Counted from the first letter of the stretch, positions 1-13,744 are shown. The stretch: DNA of 64,000 bases from Rhynchospora pubera (GCA_028095005.1 JAMFTS010000074.1:33620-97619), one strand, 5' to 3'. Program-made: numbers and translations. Notes: generated by a model from the sequence alone, not told the origin.

Positions 1-1430
1 GGCCTGAAAAATCTTAACCGTCGAGATTAGATCGAACGGCTCGGATCAAGAGTTGGCCCTCTACCGACCTCAAAAGGTGGGCAGAGGATACCCTCCCTGA
101 TGAAGGAGAGTTATAAGATTTGGTAAGTTTAAAAAATTAATTACTTATATTTGAAAAGTTTAGGACCCGACTTGAAATTTTGAAAATAAAATTAAACTAG
201 TTCATGAGAAGTTGATACTTTAAATACCAGATAAATCTGAAACTTTTCAAATAAAAAAATTTTTAAATTAAATTAATAACTAGTTTTGAATTTTTCTTAA
301 ATTAATTAGTCAAATTATATTTGGGTTTAAATCCGCAGTCATAAAATGCATGCATCTTGTCACCATGGTTGTTTTGGGCTCTCAGGTATTTTGCACAACA
401 TTTATCTGAATTTTGCGATCAATTCATTAGGTTGGGTTTTTCAATTTTACGGTTCACGGGTTCAGCAGTCAGCTACATTTTTATATTATCACTTATCAGT
501 AGATTTTTGTTGCTGGTATCGCCAGGTTGGAATTGTACCTTGTTTGTAGATTTGTAGATAACACATTTAACTAAGTTCGTTAAATCCGTTTTTGACAAAA
601 AGAAAAAGGCTCCAAGCTACATAAATTCTGAGGACTTTGCAATTTTTCCAACATTACCGCACTGAATCACTATGCATACTTCGGTTCCAGTGGTTTCATA
701 TTTCGTTAAACAATTACTAAAGCAACTTAACAACGCAACATGGATGTTGTTACATCATGAACGTTAATGCTACGTGATCAGTTTGTTCCACAAATTATAA
801 TGCCAACATGAATCACTATGCATACTTCGGTTCCAGTGGTTTCATATTTCGTTAAACAATTACTAAAGCAACTTAACAACGCAACATGGATGTTGTTACA
901 TCATGAACGTTAATGCTACGTGATCAGTTTGTTCCACAAATTATAATGCCAACATGAATCCCGTAATCAGATTTACTACAAAGATCCTAAAAATCAGATG
1001 GTAAATTTTACAAACATAACATTATGGAAGCCATTTTATAAACATCATATCAGTTTCTACAAAATTATAAATACACTAGATGTAGAATAATGAAAGAAAA
1101 AAAAGAAAAATTCAAGTTTTCTTGCTCAAACTTTCTAAAAGCACCAACTTAATTTACGATTTTCATTTGCACCGTATAGGTTCTTGGGTAATCCAGCAAC
1201 CCTCGAGTTGATCTCTAGAGCTCCATTTAAGTTGGTTCCTAAAACTTCTTGGCTAAATAATCAAATTTATCCTCAGGACTGATTTGATGCAAACAATAAT
1301 TGAAGGATCATCATTGTCCTATTTCAAGAAACAATTTGGAGCAAACTGAAGTTCGGGGAGGTTCTATTTTCAATAAAAGCTCAAGACCATAAACTGAATT
1401 TTCCCAGCACGAAAAAAGCTGACAGCTAAA
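1..1430. other. Downstream flank of the GON4L-like gene, non-coding
   Basis: This is AT-rich sequence 3' of the minus-strand gene whose stop codon is at 1431. I see no supported coding region; short ORFs here lack recognisable content. It probably includes the 3' UTR of that gene, but I could not place a poly(A) site. The only clear structure is the 146-bp tandem duplication at 665-960. Confidence 0.6.
665..960. repeat. Two-copy 146-bp tandem duplication
   Basis: The segment starting AATCACTATGCATACTTCGG at 665 restarts at 811. The two copies look identical, and the first four bases of a third follow (957-960). Identity suggests a recent duplication or an assembly duplication. No gene lies in it. 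Confidence 0.9.
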
Positions 1431-1710
1431 TCACTTCAAAACGGGTCCTTTCCGAGATTTTCTTGGGGCACTTATAGGCCTGTTACTAGTACCTGGCTCT
1501 GATTGAGGATTGACTTTGGTTTCTCTTCCTCTACCCTTGCGAGGTTTCAACTCAGTTTTGTTTTGCATACTACCATCTTTCCTAGATTCTTTCTTTTGTT
1601 TTGGTCTCCTTGAGTTGGCTTGATTTAGTTCTTGAACTAGGACAGATGCATCTCTTTGTCCTATGGGATGATTTTTTTCACTGTGACACACCAAAGTATC
1701 CAGGACCTAA

Positions 1711-1742
<32 letters not shown>

Positions 1743-4700
1743 TTACCACTTTGACCCTTTTGATTACAGTTCTCAGCTAAAATATCGTGTGCCCCTCTAG
1801 TAATACCCTTTCATAGTGAACAAATATTCAACCTTTGACAGCTTTAACAGCAAGATACTAATTTAAGGTCATTATGATTATAACTTAATATTTAGGCCTC
1901 AATTGAGCTCAAAACTAGCTATACATAATCAATTGAAAAAATAGAGGGCAACAAATTGACAAGGTAGAGGAAAGACAGCAATCTCTGCCCATTATTGGTG
2001 AGGTGATCAATGTCATGCAAGTGAGCACCACATGACAGCACCTTTAGATTTTCTCTGCCCATTGGGATCTCAAGTGTTTAAAGGTTTTCATGGTGCCAGT
2101 AACTCAATTATTATTTATTTTTTTTTGTCATTTGTCTCTAATTCTTCTTATTCATATCATTTAATTGAGCAAGGTTCCGGTGCCACACATTTTTAGTGCC
2201 ACAAATGCCACACTTTAACTTTTTATTTTAAATTAAAAATATTTTAAATATAATCGTCCGATCGAAACTGTTGATCTTGTTCATTTTAACGACGGATGTG
2301 TTGTCCTAAAATTTCAAAAATTATAAAATTTTATGATAACACATCTATAGTTAAAATGAACAAGATCAACGGTTTGGATCGGACAATTATATTTTTAATT
2401 TTGAAATTTAAAATAAAAATGGTAAAGTGTGGCAATTGTGGCACCAAAAAAGTGTGGCACCGGAACCTTGCTCTATTTAATTAAGATAGTTTGCTTACTA
2501 AAAAGAAAGAATTGCCCATAATACCCATGCAAACTTAAGAAGAAGGGCTGTTAGAAACCACCAGTCGAAAAATTAAACAAAGAGTCTCTTATTCTTAAAA
2601 TGATGATAAACGCAGGAGATAAAAAAATGAACTAACTCGAGGCAAAGTAATAATTAACTTGAGCTCTGTTATAGAAATCAGCCAATGCATTAAGAGGGAT
2701 CAAATGCTAACTGGCTTGTTTGAAAGGTGCTATTTCAATGGAAGTTGAGATATACTTGAATGCTAATGAGTTCGCAACCTTTGTATTTTAGTTCTGAATC
2801 AATATTTTCAAATCATTAAAACTGTTTTCAACTTTTCATCATCTCAGCTTTGTGGACAGATGCACTGAAACGGGTGGCGTATTTTGATCCATTAACGTCA
2901 ATGGATCTATAAATGCGTATCAAAATAGAGTCAAAATGATGAAATAATTCGTGTGCATATGGTGCATGACATGTATAATACAGGCCATGTGATAATGGCA
3001 GAATGCTGGAATAGAAGCACTATACTCAACCATGGGAGTAGCAAGGCAGTCTTTATCCAACAAAAAAAATCTAAAACATGGAAACATACAAGATAAGAGG
3101 AACAGAATGACCTCAACTTCAAAGGTAATTTAATACATAGGGGGCCGTTTGGATGTTGTAGGAATTTAGGGAATTTGGGAAATTTGCAATTCCTAGACAT
3201 AAATTTATTGGGAAGTGTGTAACTTTGTGAAGAGTTTGGATTGTTTATAATAAATTTGGCATATAAATGCCCGGAATTTACAATTCCGGCCACATCCAAA
3301 CGGCCCCTAGGATAGAAATGAATATCACTAGGAGGAGTTCAGAGGCTTCTGTTATGACAGTAAAACTAATATTTCCAAGCTTAAAGAGAAAAGAGAATGA
3401 TGAAACGAAGAAACAATACAAGGTATTGTCCACGTAATCAAGCCCCCTGGTGTATCTAACAGTTCCACTTGGAACGGAGGCAAGATGTGTTTTTTTTTGG
3501 GCCTTATTAGCAATTTGCAATTGTCATTTTGATTCTGTTATCCCCCCCCCCCCCCCCCCCCCAATGTTTCTAAAATATAGCTGTAGATGCAAATTGGTTC
3601 AATATTGTAATGCATATCTGTTTATTCCTACATCTCCACAATTCTCCTCTATAGATGGATTGTGCATTTAGGTCAGTTATCTTGAGTTAACAACTTAATA
3701 TGGCTGTATGGATATGAACTCGACATACTTGTGTGAAAAAATTGCTTGGTTTGATTTTTAGATGAAATGTATATGTTTATCTCAAGTTGGAAAAACTCTA
3801 ATTAACTTATATACTTCTTATCCTATATATTACCTTTCACCCCTCCCTAGAAGTTTTTCTGGCTTTGCCTCTGGCTTTACTGGAACTTTTACTAAAAATA
3901 AATAACTAGATAAAACCATCCCTCTGATTATACATCCATAGCTTCATTCATCCAATAAGACAGATAATGAAATGAAAGAGAAATTACCGGTGATTGTTCA
4001 TCATCAGAGTCTGCCATCTCCTCACACTCAAATTCCACATGCTCACTGTTGTCACCGCCATCCTCAGAATCACTGAGCTCCTCTTGCTCCATCACTATTC
4101 CCTGTATCAAGTCCTCATTTATCATCAGAGCTTCAGTTTGCTGGTAGCCACTGCTGTTTTGAGCCTCTGCCACTGCAAAAGTACATATAAATTATATAAA
4201 GTCTTACAAATTGTAAAAGTAGGCATGGAAAGGAGTAAAAGACTCTTAGGACATTTCACTGCAGTCAGCAGAAGGCATTTTTATTTTCCTTTTTCGTAGA
4301 ATGCTTCCAAATTTATGATAGTGCAAGTACCTCTAATGTCTTTCTAATGATTGGAAAGTATAAATTGAATTTTTAAATCTATAAAACGTAACTAAACTCT
4401 ACTAATAAACCAAGCACCAGTGCTCTGAACTGTCAAGGATCACAATTCAAATGATCCAAATGTGTAGTTAATTTCAGTCACTGAGATAAATATTAGATGA
4501 AAATGAAAAAAGCTATTGGCTGTGGAATAGGTTTGCAACCCCCCTCCACAGTCAAGAATATCACATCATTAGAATATCCTCTCCCTCAATTTTTCGCCAT
4601 TCTGAGTTGAGTTCTCAAATTGTAGTGGTTTCTTTTCTTATTCATTTTGGCTTTTAATTTTAAATTTCCTTTGTATTACCTGCATTTTCCCTATTCTTCT

Positions 4701-7700
4701 TTGCTTCCTTAAGTGATTTATTTTTTTCTTGAAAGTCAAAACAAAAGAATCTCTAACTTTGACCAAAAAGATGGCGATGGAGATTAGTGTTGGACTTTGA
4801 AATTGAGAAACATTAGACTTGCACCCAAACTAAGGTTCAAGCGAAAAGATCAAAATAACAAAACAACTCAAATAGGAAATACAATCAACAAGAGTACCTT
4901 GCCGCACTGTCCTTTGCTTGAGACAGAAGGCATTGCCCGCTTCTAGATTCACACACACATTTGCATCAACACTATCCATGAGTGTGTTATTATTAGCCCC
5001 ACAAGGAGAAGAATATAGCCGTATATTCAAGTCGAGATTATTGTTTCCCCTCTCACGCTCTGTGCAACAATTCCTCTGACTATCAAGCCCCTTATCAGTA
5101 CTAATTCTTTGTAAAAGGGGATGAAAAGCAAGAGTTCGAGAATCTCCAGAGACCTCTTTGCAAAATTCACTATACCCACTAGAAGAATTATCATTTATCG
5201 GACGGGTCGCAATGGGTCGGTATAAGCTTAATTGCTGGTCTGGAGTCATCTGGAATAGCAAAGGATGCATCTGGAATTCAGCCTCAGTTTGGTAATTGCT
5301 ATTATGGGTACTATCTGGGAACAAGTTGAGTTGCTTGGGGGGTTCTACTTTGCTTAAGCTAGTATCATTTGCGGCAACTGTTTGACTTGTATTAAATCTA
5401 GCTCGAGAGATTACTCGTACAGAAGGGGGGAGGTTAACAGGTGGCAAATCAGGTGCCAATTTAACAACTTTATAAACCTTCTTCCTTCGATTTGGCAGGG
5501 GAAGAGAGGAATTTTCTTTAGAAGTGGAATTAGGTGTGGAGAATCTGGCAGCAAGAGGTGGTAATGATTGGCTGTTATTGTTTAGGTTAGAAGTGGAGTG
5601 TCCAGTTACTTCTTGTGGGATACTACTGGTGTTTGGATCATCCCTATGCTCTGAGTCTGCCAAAAATGCCTCGTGAACATAAGCTTCTTCCTCGTAAGCA
5701 TTATTATCATTCTCACATTCTTCATTTAAACCTTCATCGATCTCATTTTCCTGAAACATCAGATTATTCAGATCAACTAGCTGAAATTCAGTAAATATTT
5801 CTAATATATTTTCCCCGATCTATGTTTCCCAGACTTTTTTTTTAGAATTATTACAATTCCCTTCCATCTACTCTAAAAAATAACTCAAAATACCAGATAC
5901 CTACAGTGAAAAAACCACCTATAAAGGACAAAACAATAAGGCCACAATTATACAAAACAATTAAAACAGAACCTCTTCTGTGTTGACATCTCTTGAATTG
6001 GCCACAAGAGCTATCTTTTTCCTGCGCTTCGCTTCATACTTTCTCCTTTTCTCCTTTATAACTTGACATTTTGCATATGATTTCTGGGTGCCCATTGCAA
6101 CTCTCCACTGACGAGGCAGCAGAGAGGGATCTCTGTGTGGGACCACCAGCTTCCAGACCAATGACCAATCATTTTTATACAACTTGAGGCCCTGAATATA
6201 AGAAAACTTCAGGTTTTAAATTTGAAAAAAAAAAAAACACTAGGTGCTGAAAAACAAATTTAGTAGAATATGCACCTCTTGAATTTGCTTTATTTCATCT
6301 GGTCCTAATGGAGCAGTTTTCATGCGCCGCACAACCTACATAAATTCATATTTTATAAGACAAAACTGTGTTTCCTGACAGAACAAAAATACATGAACCA
6401 GGATTCACATTACATTCTACATTTTTCTCCTAGACTTTTTGTTTATTGAAGACAACATACCTTGATGGGATTGTCTGGAGCTTTTGAAGAGCATCGATTC
6501 TTTTGCCTTACAAATATCTACATAAGGAAGAAGAATGACGAACAAGACCAATCACATTAGTTAGTACTAGATAAAGTTTTCAGGAACCAGGTTTTTGGCA
6601 TAGTCTATACGAATGTAATTGTCTAAACTAGTGTAATTGTGACTGGAGAGCTAGAATTCATTATTGTAGATGTCTTCCATTGTATGAAACTTGTAAGGTT
6701 ATGAATTTTTTTCTTGAACCATCATAATGTAGATGAAGGTTTCATATCTTACCAAATAGAAAAGGAGGTATGGATGTGATTGCATAGCTGTAATTGCTCT
6801 CTCAACTCTTCTTTTGAGAGGGAAAAAAAAAACTTGGTACAAAAGAGAACCACTCTACTCTATTTTCTAAACCCAAATGAGAGAGATTAAGAATAATAAC
6901 CTGGTGTGTCGATTTGCATGGAAGATAGTGCTTTTGTATTGCCTCCCAGTCAGTGTTATAGTCCATCAAACCCATTGCTAACAATCTATATGGAATGGAA
7001 AAATACATATATTCATTTCAGAATTAAAGATCTAAAAGTTCAAAGCCTTTGACCCAAACAAGTTGGGGTAGGCTAGAAATGACAACTTGATGCTGGTCCT
7101 TTCCTTTTTATATGTCTAGATTTTTACGCTGGCTTGCCAAGTCTATCACAAGCATATGGGGCTTGAAACCTTTGAGAAGTCTTCCCAGTGCTCTTAGCAC
7201 TTGACCTACTAGGCCACATGCTCATTTCAGAATTAAAGATTAAAAGAGAAATTGCTAAAATATTACGGCTGACCTGTCTTCAGCATCAGTGAAGAGTACA
7301 CGGTTGGCAACAGCTGAAACGGGAGGCTTATGAGGCAGCATCTCCGAATTAAAAAGTGAATAAAACCGCTTTGCAAGCCTAGCAATATCGGTAGGCACCA
7401 ATGCAATTGTTTGTTTCATTGAGCCTTCCACAAGGGTTGCAGCTAGTGTCTTCTTAGGCTGTTGCTGCCCCTTATCAGTCATAGATGAGATATCAGAACC
7501 ATTGTCAGCTAATAGAGTACTGCGGCTAATGGGCATAGGGAAGAGAGGCTCCCTCTTGGTGTAGCTCTTGTCTACTGTGCTCTCTAGATGGCTTCGCTTG
7601 TACCTAACAACACCTGAACATGTAATGCATAATGTGTAAGACTACAAGAAAGCTGGCCAAAAATAAGATTATGTTGAACCCTAGTACCCATCATGACAAC

Positions 7701-10700
7701 TCAAAACACACTGGTAAGAATAAAATAAGGATAAAGAAAAACAAGTACTACACTCACTGGCTGCAACATCTTCTAAGTAATCCTTTGCCAGCCTAAGAGG
7801 CATGACATCCAGAACAGAAAAAATAGGACCAACAATTGAAGGCATCCATGTAACTGATTTGGGTTTTCCATTGGCATTACAGCTAACGGTCGAGCAGAGA
7901 TGTGGAACCAAGAAACACGACATTGGATGAGCAACTCTTTTCCCAGTCAAGGCTTCCTCACGCTTTACCATCAGTTCTTTTATCAAATTTTGTATCTCAC
8001 TGGCAACTTGCTGACGTGCTGGGTCCAGCACAGATATAGAGAACACCTGAACCAGTAGCTGCACATGCTCATGCAGCATCACATAAAGCTGTCCTATCTG
8101 CTGCGCTGTGAACCCAAACAATTGACCTGGCACACTTGGTGCAGAAGCCACGGTGACTTGTGTATGGGTTACATAAGGTAGAAGGGGTCTCAATGGAGCT
8201 GTCTTCATAAGCCCCATTGCTAAGTGGGACTGGTGAGGGTCTGAAGAAGACTCCTTCATCCGCTTCTTCTGACGGGTTTCAGGTCGGCGGTGGGCCCCAC
8301 TTCCCCTAGCTGGAGTTTCATTTAACGTGTTGTCAACAGGTTCATCAGGTTCACTCTCTAGGGCTTCTTCGATCTCCAGCTCAAAATCTGCATCATTCTC
8401 GTCCTCATCAGCTACACCCACTTCTTCAGTGTTGTATGGCAGTTCATCTGTCAGCACTGCTGCTAGGAACCTACAGTTGGGTAATCAGAATAAATTAGAA
8501 CTGGTCTTTAGTGGTACCAAGCATATCTGATGTGATGCCAAAGTTTGGTACTGCCAAAATAAGTCCCAGACACCGCTTAATGCTGTTTGCCCATTGCCAC
8601 TTTCACAAAATCCTTGAATTGCAAATATCATTGCAGAAGTACAAATGCCTCCATATTGGCATACCTCCAAATTTTTAAAGCTGTAATATTTTGCCTAACA
8701 AAGGTAATACTAAAACTCAGATAACACCATAAAATAGATCTTATCTGGATTTCTTTACATATACATATCTTTTGATGAGAATCAAGAACTAAAAGCCCAG
8801 ATGTTGTCCACAACAGTAACTTTTTTACAAACTTTTGATGCCTGCCAAAACCGACTGTTTAATTTTGGCATTTAAATTTTAGATTTTGAGTAATAAAAAA
8901 TTTAGAAAAGGAGACATATTGGAAATGTGGGGGCTACGACGTGGAGGCATTTGAACCCACCTCTTCATGAAGGAGGAGATAAAATAGTTACCAGAAACAA
9001 CTAATTAGAAGTATATTGCTGAAATTCAGAAAGATCGTGCTTATTTTAGGCACCACACAGAGCTGTGTAGTTAACAACCATTAGATGCAGTTACCGAATA
9101 TACATGATAATGTTCGGCTACCAGCCTAGAGCCTACAAAGTACAGTCCATCTCTACTATATTAAAAGCACCAATGGAAGAATGTAACATCTCAGGATACA
9201 ATCTTGGTCTGAACAATCTGCACTGTTGATGATCAATTTCGAACGATCTACACTGTTGACGATCAAAAATGTAAATTGATGAACGGATCAGATGAGGTCT
9301 TCAAGCGAAGAGTTGATTAATCTTTCGTCTCGAGCGTTGGCGCTGGTTTCATTTTTTCACTCATCCGGTTCGATTCTCCGTGATATCAAATTATTTTTCA
9401 ATTCGATTAGGTTTTTCCGTAACATGCTATGTTCTGCTATCGTGCTCTCTTTCGCCAATCTTGCTTCCGAAGGTGGGACCCAGCCATTTTTTCCCTCTCT
9501 CCTTGCCCTAACACAACCTCTGATGATCTGGTCCTACTCCTTCAGACCCTACCTCGCACGGTCCGATCCATCGCGCCTCTTCTGGATAAGAGCCGAGTAG
9601 CCGACCTTTCTCCTTCCCTTCCGCTAATTCACATCGCACCATTTCAATTTAAAATTTGAAATTCAATTTTTTTTCCACCCCCTTCGCATCTTTCCCTATT
9701 AAAATTGTGGTATGGATTCTTCTTGCAAAATTAGTTTTGTTCTAATCGCTGAACTTTTGCCTTGTGGCTGAAGTGGTCAACAGCACAACTTTGCTTTGAC
9801 ATCTTTTCGTCCATCTCTCCTCGGTGCTTTCTCCATACCAAGTTTTTTTTTTAATTTCTTCTTTTTATTGCTTTGTGCAAATTTTGAATTGCCACTTTTG
9901 CTTTGTTTAATCTCTATTTTTTTTATTTTCCAGTTTGTGTTGCTAACAAGAATTGCATCTCTAGATTAGGTCTAATATTACTAATTCCAGTCACAGACAC
10001 ACGAAATCCGGAGTGATTTCTCTGTGCCTACCCCCATCACCGACACAAACCAAAAAAAGGAGGAGGTTTCCTGCTATTTTTCACGCCTTTATTCCAAATC
10101 GCAGCAGATCAAGAAGTGAAGAGACGTCCATTAATTTCTTTATGTAAGTTCTACTATTTGGTTGAAACAGTACTGGTAAATGAAAAACGAGGGATATTAT
10201 TGTAGAATTTTCATTATATTGCTTAAAGCCTTAAATTACAACTCTTATGTATATATAAAGGCGAGATACAAATATCTAGCTAATCTAAACCAATCACATG
10301 AGTGCAGGTGTCTAGGGAAGATTCTTCTTGCTAGGACCACTCTTATTCGCTGGCAGGAGAGATGTGGTTGTTGCAATTGTACATCTGCATATTAGTGCAT
10401 TTGATTTATTATCCATTATCTCCAATTATGCTCTTACATTGGTTCTTCATCATGTTCCCACAATTTTGTAATTTAAACTAATACAAAATTTATTTTGCAC
10501 TGTGGCAGTTGATGGAGGACGACCTTGATTTGTTTTTTTCCTATAACCGTTTTCATCTTGCTCTGAATTTTCAATTTTCAAATGAAACCAGTTTTGTTTG
10601 GAAATAGATTTTTCAAGGAAAGTTTTGGTGCCTAGCGCTGATTTTTTTGTGCCAGTTAATTAGTTTGCTAAAATTTTTTAAGTTGGCCCAAGTTTCTGGA

Positions 10701-13700
10701 AATAGTTTCAAGGAAAGACAGATGTTAGTTCAGTTTTTAATTTTTTACTTGATTTATATTTTGTGGTTAGACTTTGAAACTTTTGACACATAGAGAAACT
10801 TGATGTGTTATGTCAAGGATATTTAGACATGGTTTTCTTAGTGTTTTAGGCTATGAACTTTCGAACATTTTGCTGGTATAGATTGCTGGCATCTGATTTC
10901 TGTTTGATTTCAAAAATATGTTATAATTTATTTTTTATTCCAAAAGTTTTGAAAAATTTACAGAAGGTGTTCCTATGCCTGATGTAACTGTAGTAAAATT
11001 TTCAATGAGGTCTGTAAAATCCTTTGTGAGATAAAATTTGTTTTGTAAACTGCAATAAAATGCTCTTTTGCTTGTTGGGCATGTATATTGAAAACAATCC
11101 CAATATCAGTTATATCAGTGAATCTTCACTATGCAACCTTCTATGTTAACTATATTATAGTCTTCTTTTTTTCAGAAAAGACATAGAAGAAACGCTAATT
11201 TGAGATTCACAGGTGAACATGTGGTAATAATACTCAAACAGCAGGTCGCTGCACTACCAATACCACACGTCCAATCGGATCCAACGGTCATTAGAGAATT
11301 ATAGGTAAATTACTCAAACAATATTTATTTTATAATCAGTAATTCAGTATATGTTTTTTTTTTCTTTAAGAGGGATTCATTTACATGTTATTTTTTCTCT
11401 CTGACATGGATTGCAAGTGATAGGTACCAGATTGGTACATGAGAGATATCAGAATAAGAGATGTTCTCTCTGTCTGAAATTGCCATCACAACAAACAACA
11501 GGTCCTTTGCAATATGTTTGTTGAATATGTGGCCTTTGATGCCTATGCAGTTGGTTGAAGTTTCAGCTTTGTAAGTTATGTTCTTTTATTTTTTATTTTA
11601 CAAACATTGTTCTATGTCAATGTTAGTTACACTATGCTATTTTTCGTTTTTTTCATAGAAACTGTTAATCTACATTGTAGGTTTGGGTTGACAATAGAGA
11701 AGGTGTAAAAAAAAATAGAGAAATCAAGTGAAGAAGGTTGACTTTGTACAAAAAAAATTTCAACTACCTAAAGGCTATGACCTATGAGAGCATTTTAGGA
11801 GTTGCTCTATTTTACAAACTTAGGTAATATTCCTTTTATGTCCTTCACTTAAGTACTTGGTTTTGGTTTAGTAATGATCAGGATTTCTATTTAACTTGGA
11901 TTTCTATTAAACAAATCAAGGATATTGTGTCCAAGCTTGCATGCTTTCTTCATGCCGACAAGAAATATTTTTTTTAGTGCCCTTTGCTGGACAACTTGTA
12001 AAGTTAGGAATGAGATATCTTTTACCAAGGAAAAATGAAAACTGTTAGGTATAAAATATTACTAATCAAGAGTGTTGTTTACTATTAGACAGGTCCATTG
12101 AATGACAATATCAACAAGTGCTTGAAGAATTGCTTCCTGCTAGAGTGGAACAGGATATCACTTCACACTATTAGGCATGTTCTTGAAAGTTCACTTCAAA
12201 TGCACATGCAGGTGGTGATGGACTATTAGGCAATGTCGTTTCATGGTGATTAATTGCCACTGCCGTTTTTGTTTGCATTTAATTGTGCTTAATACGTGTT
12301 GGTCTCTGACAATCATTGATTTATTGCACTAAAATTGCTATTGCAAATAAATGCCATGAAATTGCGTGTGCAAATAATTAATTTTGGATCCAAACGATCA
12401 TTATGTTCGTGCCTTCCAACTTTTTATCTATATATATGTCTATGGCTTCTACTGCAGAAGTCATTCCTTTTTACTTTTCTATTATCAAATATCAATTTCC
12501 AGTGTAGTGAGAGGTTCCTCTACAATTTGTTATTCTCAGTCTAATTATCAATTGCCAGACCTTTAAAATGTATTCCTCCTTAAATCCATCCTCAAACCTT
12601 TTACTTTTACTTTACTTTTTCTGTTTAAAATTGTTTATGCTTCAATTTTGTTGCTAGACCTTGGTGTTAATTAATCTCTTAGATCAAAGCTCAATTTAAA
12701 ATATTGGTACTGAGATGAAGGGTGCTGGTAGAAGGAGAGAAAGGTGAAGAAGACTGACATGAGAGGACTTTGCACAGTGGAAGCTGTTGTCTCGAGTTTT
12801 CTCTTCCTTTATGGAATCTTGATACCATGATGTTGTTTTAGATACATGCCTTGATATCACAAAACCGAAGAGAGAATTTTCTCTGACATGGATAATTTAT
12901 TTTGTGAGTGAATAAAGTCACTGAATGCCAAAATTAGCCATAATGGTACGGTTTGGTACTTGTGTCAGATGGTGGTACACAATTATATTCTGTTCTGTCT
13001 ATCAAAGAATCCAAAGCAATGTCAATACTAATAGCTTTCGCCAAGAAGAGTAATGTAATTTGTATAGCCGATGATTTGTGATAAAATAAGTGCTTAAAGA
13101 ATTCATTCTCTTTTAGATTGCAGCAATAAAATTGGATGGGTTGGGTCAGTTTTGCATTCCAGTACCCCTTTTTTTTATTGACTGTTGCTCTTTCCTTTGT
13201 TATAGGTATATAAGAAGATCAAAAGGTTTTATTTTATTACTTTCACCATCAAAAGATCAAATAATATTTTAATTTTCACATATCACATCATATATTAAAG
13301 TCCGCCCACACATTGGGTGGGCACTGCTGCTAGTATGATTTAATAACGCAAAATTAAGTTCAAAATTTCATACCTCCTATACTCTTCCTCCTCATCAACA
13401 TTCGGCCCACCGCCATCCTCGTCAGACTCCTGTAGGAAGGCCTCCAATTCATCCAGACTGTAATTTTCCAGTGAAAAGCGGGCCCGAGTCCTCTTGCATA
13501 TCGCATCATCTTCCTCCTCTCCCATACTCATTCCTGTCGTCGGCCCCGCCTGACCAGATGGACCCTCAGCCAAACCATCATCCCTATTATTATTATTTAC
13601 ATCTAGAGGGGATTCTTCTGTCGGCGCGGGACCCGCACCTTCATTCTCTGAGGTGAGACCGGACGAGCCGTCGGACGGGATATCTTCTCTGAGAAACGGA

Positions 13701-13744
13701 ACGAAATCAAGGTCCTCTTCTTCCTCTACTTCTTCTGGCTCCAT
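1431..13744 (-). CDS. GON4L/YY1AP1-related nuclear protein with SANT/homeodomain-like segment, ten exons
   Basis: Spliced coding exons, 5' to 3' on the minus strand: 13744-13374, 8470-7758, 7613-7274, 6985-6901, 6517-6461, 6335-6276, 6191-5973, 5750-4898, 4172-3988, 1706-1431. All junctions are GT-AG, phases agree, and the total of 3159 nt gives 1052 aa plus stop. The N-terminus is very acidic. Exon 1 joins exon 2 as YRRFLAAVL. Exon 2 holds a conserved helical block (GFTAQQIGQLYVMLHEHVQL) seen in GON4L/YY1AP1-type proteins. Exons 4-7 carry a SANT/homeodomain-like part (MDYNTDWEAIQ, KNDWSLVWKLVVPHRDP, PRQWRVAMGTQKSY) followed by a basic stretch. Exon 8 is a long, low-complexity, Ser/Asn-rich region; exon 9 is acidic; the C-terminus is Lys/Arg-rich. 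Animal relatives act as chromatin-linked transcriptional co-regulators; that role here is inferred. Family assignment rests on remembered motifs, not on a search. Confidence 0.87.
1714..1741. repeat. (GA)n microsatellite forming the polypyrimidine tract of the last intron
   Basis: Read on the minus strand this is (CT)n followed by TTTGTTAG, and the last exon begins at 1706. The microsatellite therefore supplies the polypyrimidine tract of the final splice acceptor of the GON4L-like gene. Confidence 0.85.
2167..2474. mobile_element. hAT-like foldback MITE in the last intron
   Basis: Long inverted repeats start GAGCAAGGTTCCGGTGCC on the left and read as the complement on the right (GGCACCGGAACCTTGCTC). 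The direct repeat ATTTAATT flanks it (2159-2166 and 2475-2482), as expected for a hAT 8-bp duplication. No coding capacity. It lies in the 2.3-kb intron between exons 9 and 10 of the GON4L-like gene. Confidence 0.8.
3141..3307. mobile_element. GGGGCCGTTTGGAT MITE (PIF/Harbinger-like) in the last intron
   Basis: The inverted termini GGGGCCGTTTGGATG and CATCCAAACGGCCCC bound a 167-bp element, flanked by TAG on both sides. The internal sequence resembles the MITEs at 34446 and 35455. The 3-bp duplications in this group (TAG, TAA, GTA) suggest a PIF/Harbinger-type origin, but the class is inferred. Confidence 0.7.
3542..3562. repeat. Poly(C) tract in the last intron
   Basis: An uninterrupted run of about 21 C lies in the intron between exons 9 and 10. 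On the transcribed strand of the gene this is a G run. Length is likely to vary and to be error-prone in sequencing. Confidence 0.9.
7039..7221 (-). mobile_element. Au-type tRNA-derived SINE in intron 3 of the GON4L-like gene
   Basis: On the minus strand the head carries a tRNA-like A box (TAGGTCAAGTGC) and B box (GGTTTCAAGCCCC), and the tail has CCCCAACTTGTTTGGG followed by AAAGGCTTTG. This is the arrangement I know from plant Au SINEs. A long direct repeat beginning TCATTTCAGAATTAAAGAT flanks it (7013-7038 and 7222-7246, one base different), as expected for LINE-driven retrotransposition. It lies between exons 3 and 4, in the same orientation as the gene. Confidence 0.82.
9150..13333. mobile_element. 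Non-autonomous Helitron filling intron 1 of the GON4L-like gene
   Basis: The 5' end is TCTCTACTATATTAAAAGC preceded by A (9149). The 3' end is CTAG followed by T (13334), so the insertion is exactly between A and T with no target duplication. A GC-rich hairpin (GCCCAC, 7-nt loop, GTGGGC; 13304-13322) sits 7 bases before the terminal CTAG. These are the defining Helitron features. I see no Rep/helicase coding, so it is non-autonomous. Without it the intron would be about 0.7 kb. Internal sequence is AT-rich with no protein I recognise; captured gene fragments are possible. Confidence 0.88.

Noticed and set aside
9292..9659. ORFs of 102 and 76 codons inside the Helitron
   Set aside because: Low-complexity, no recognisable domain, overlapping frames; no Rep/helicase motifs.
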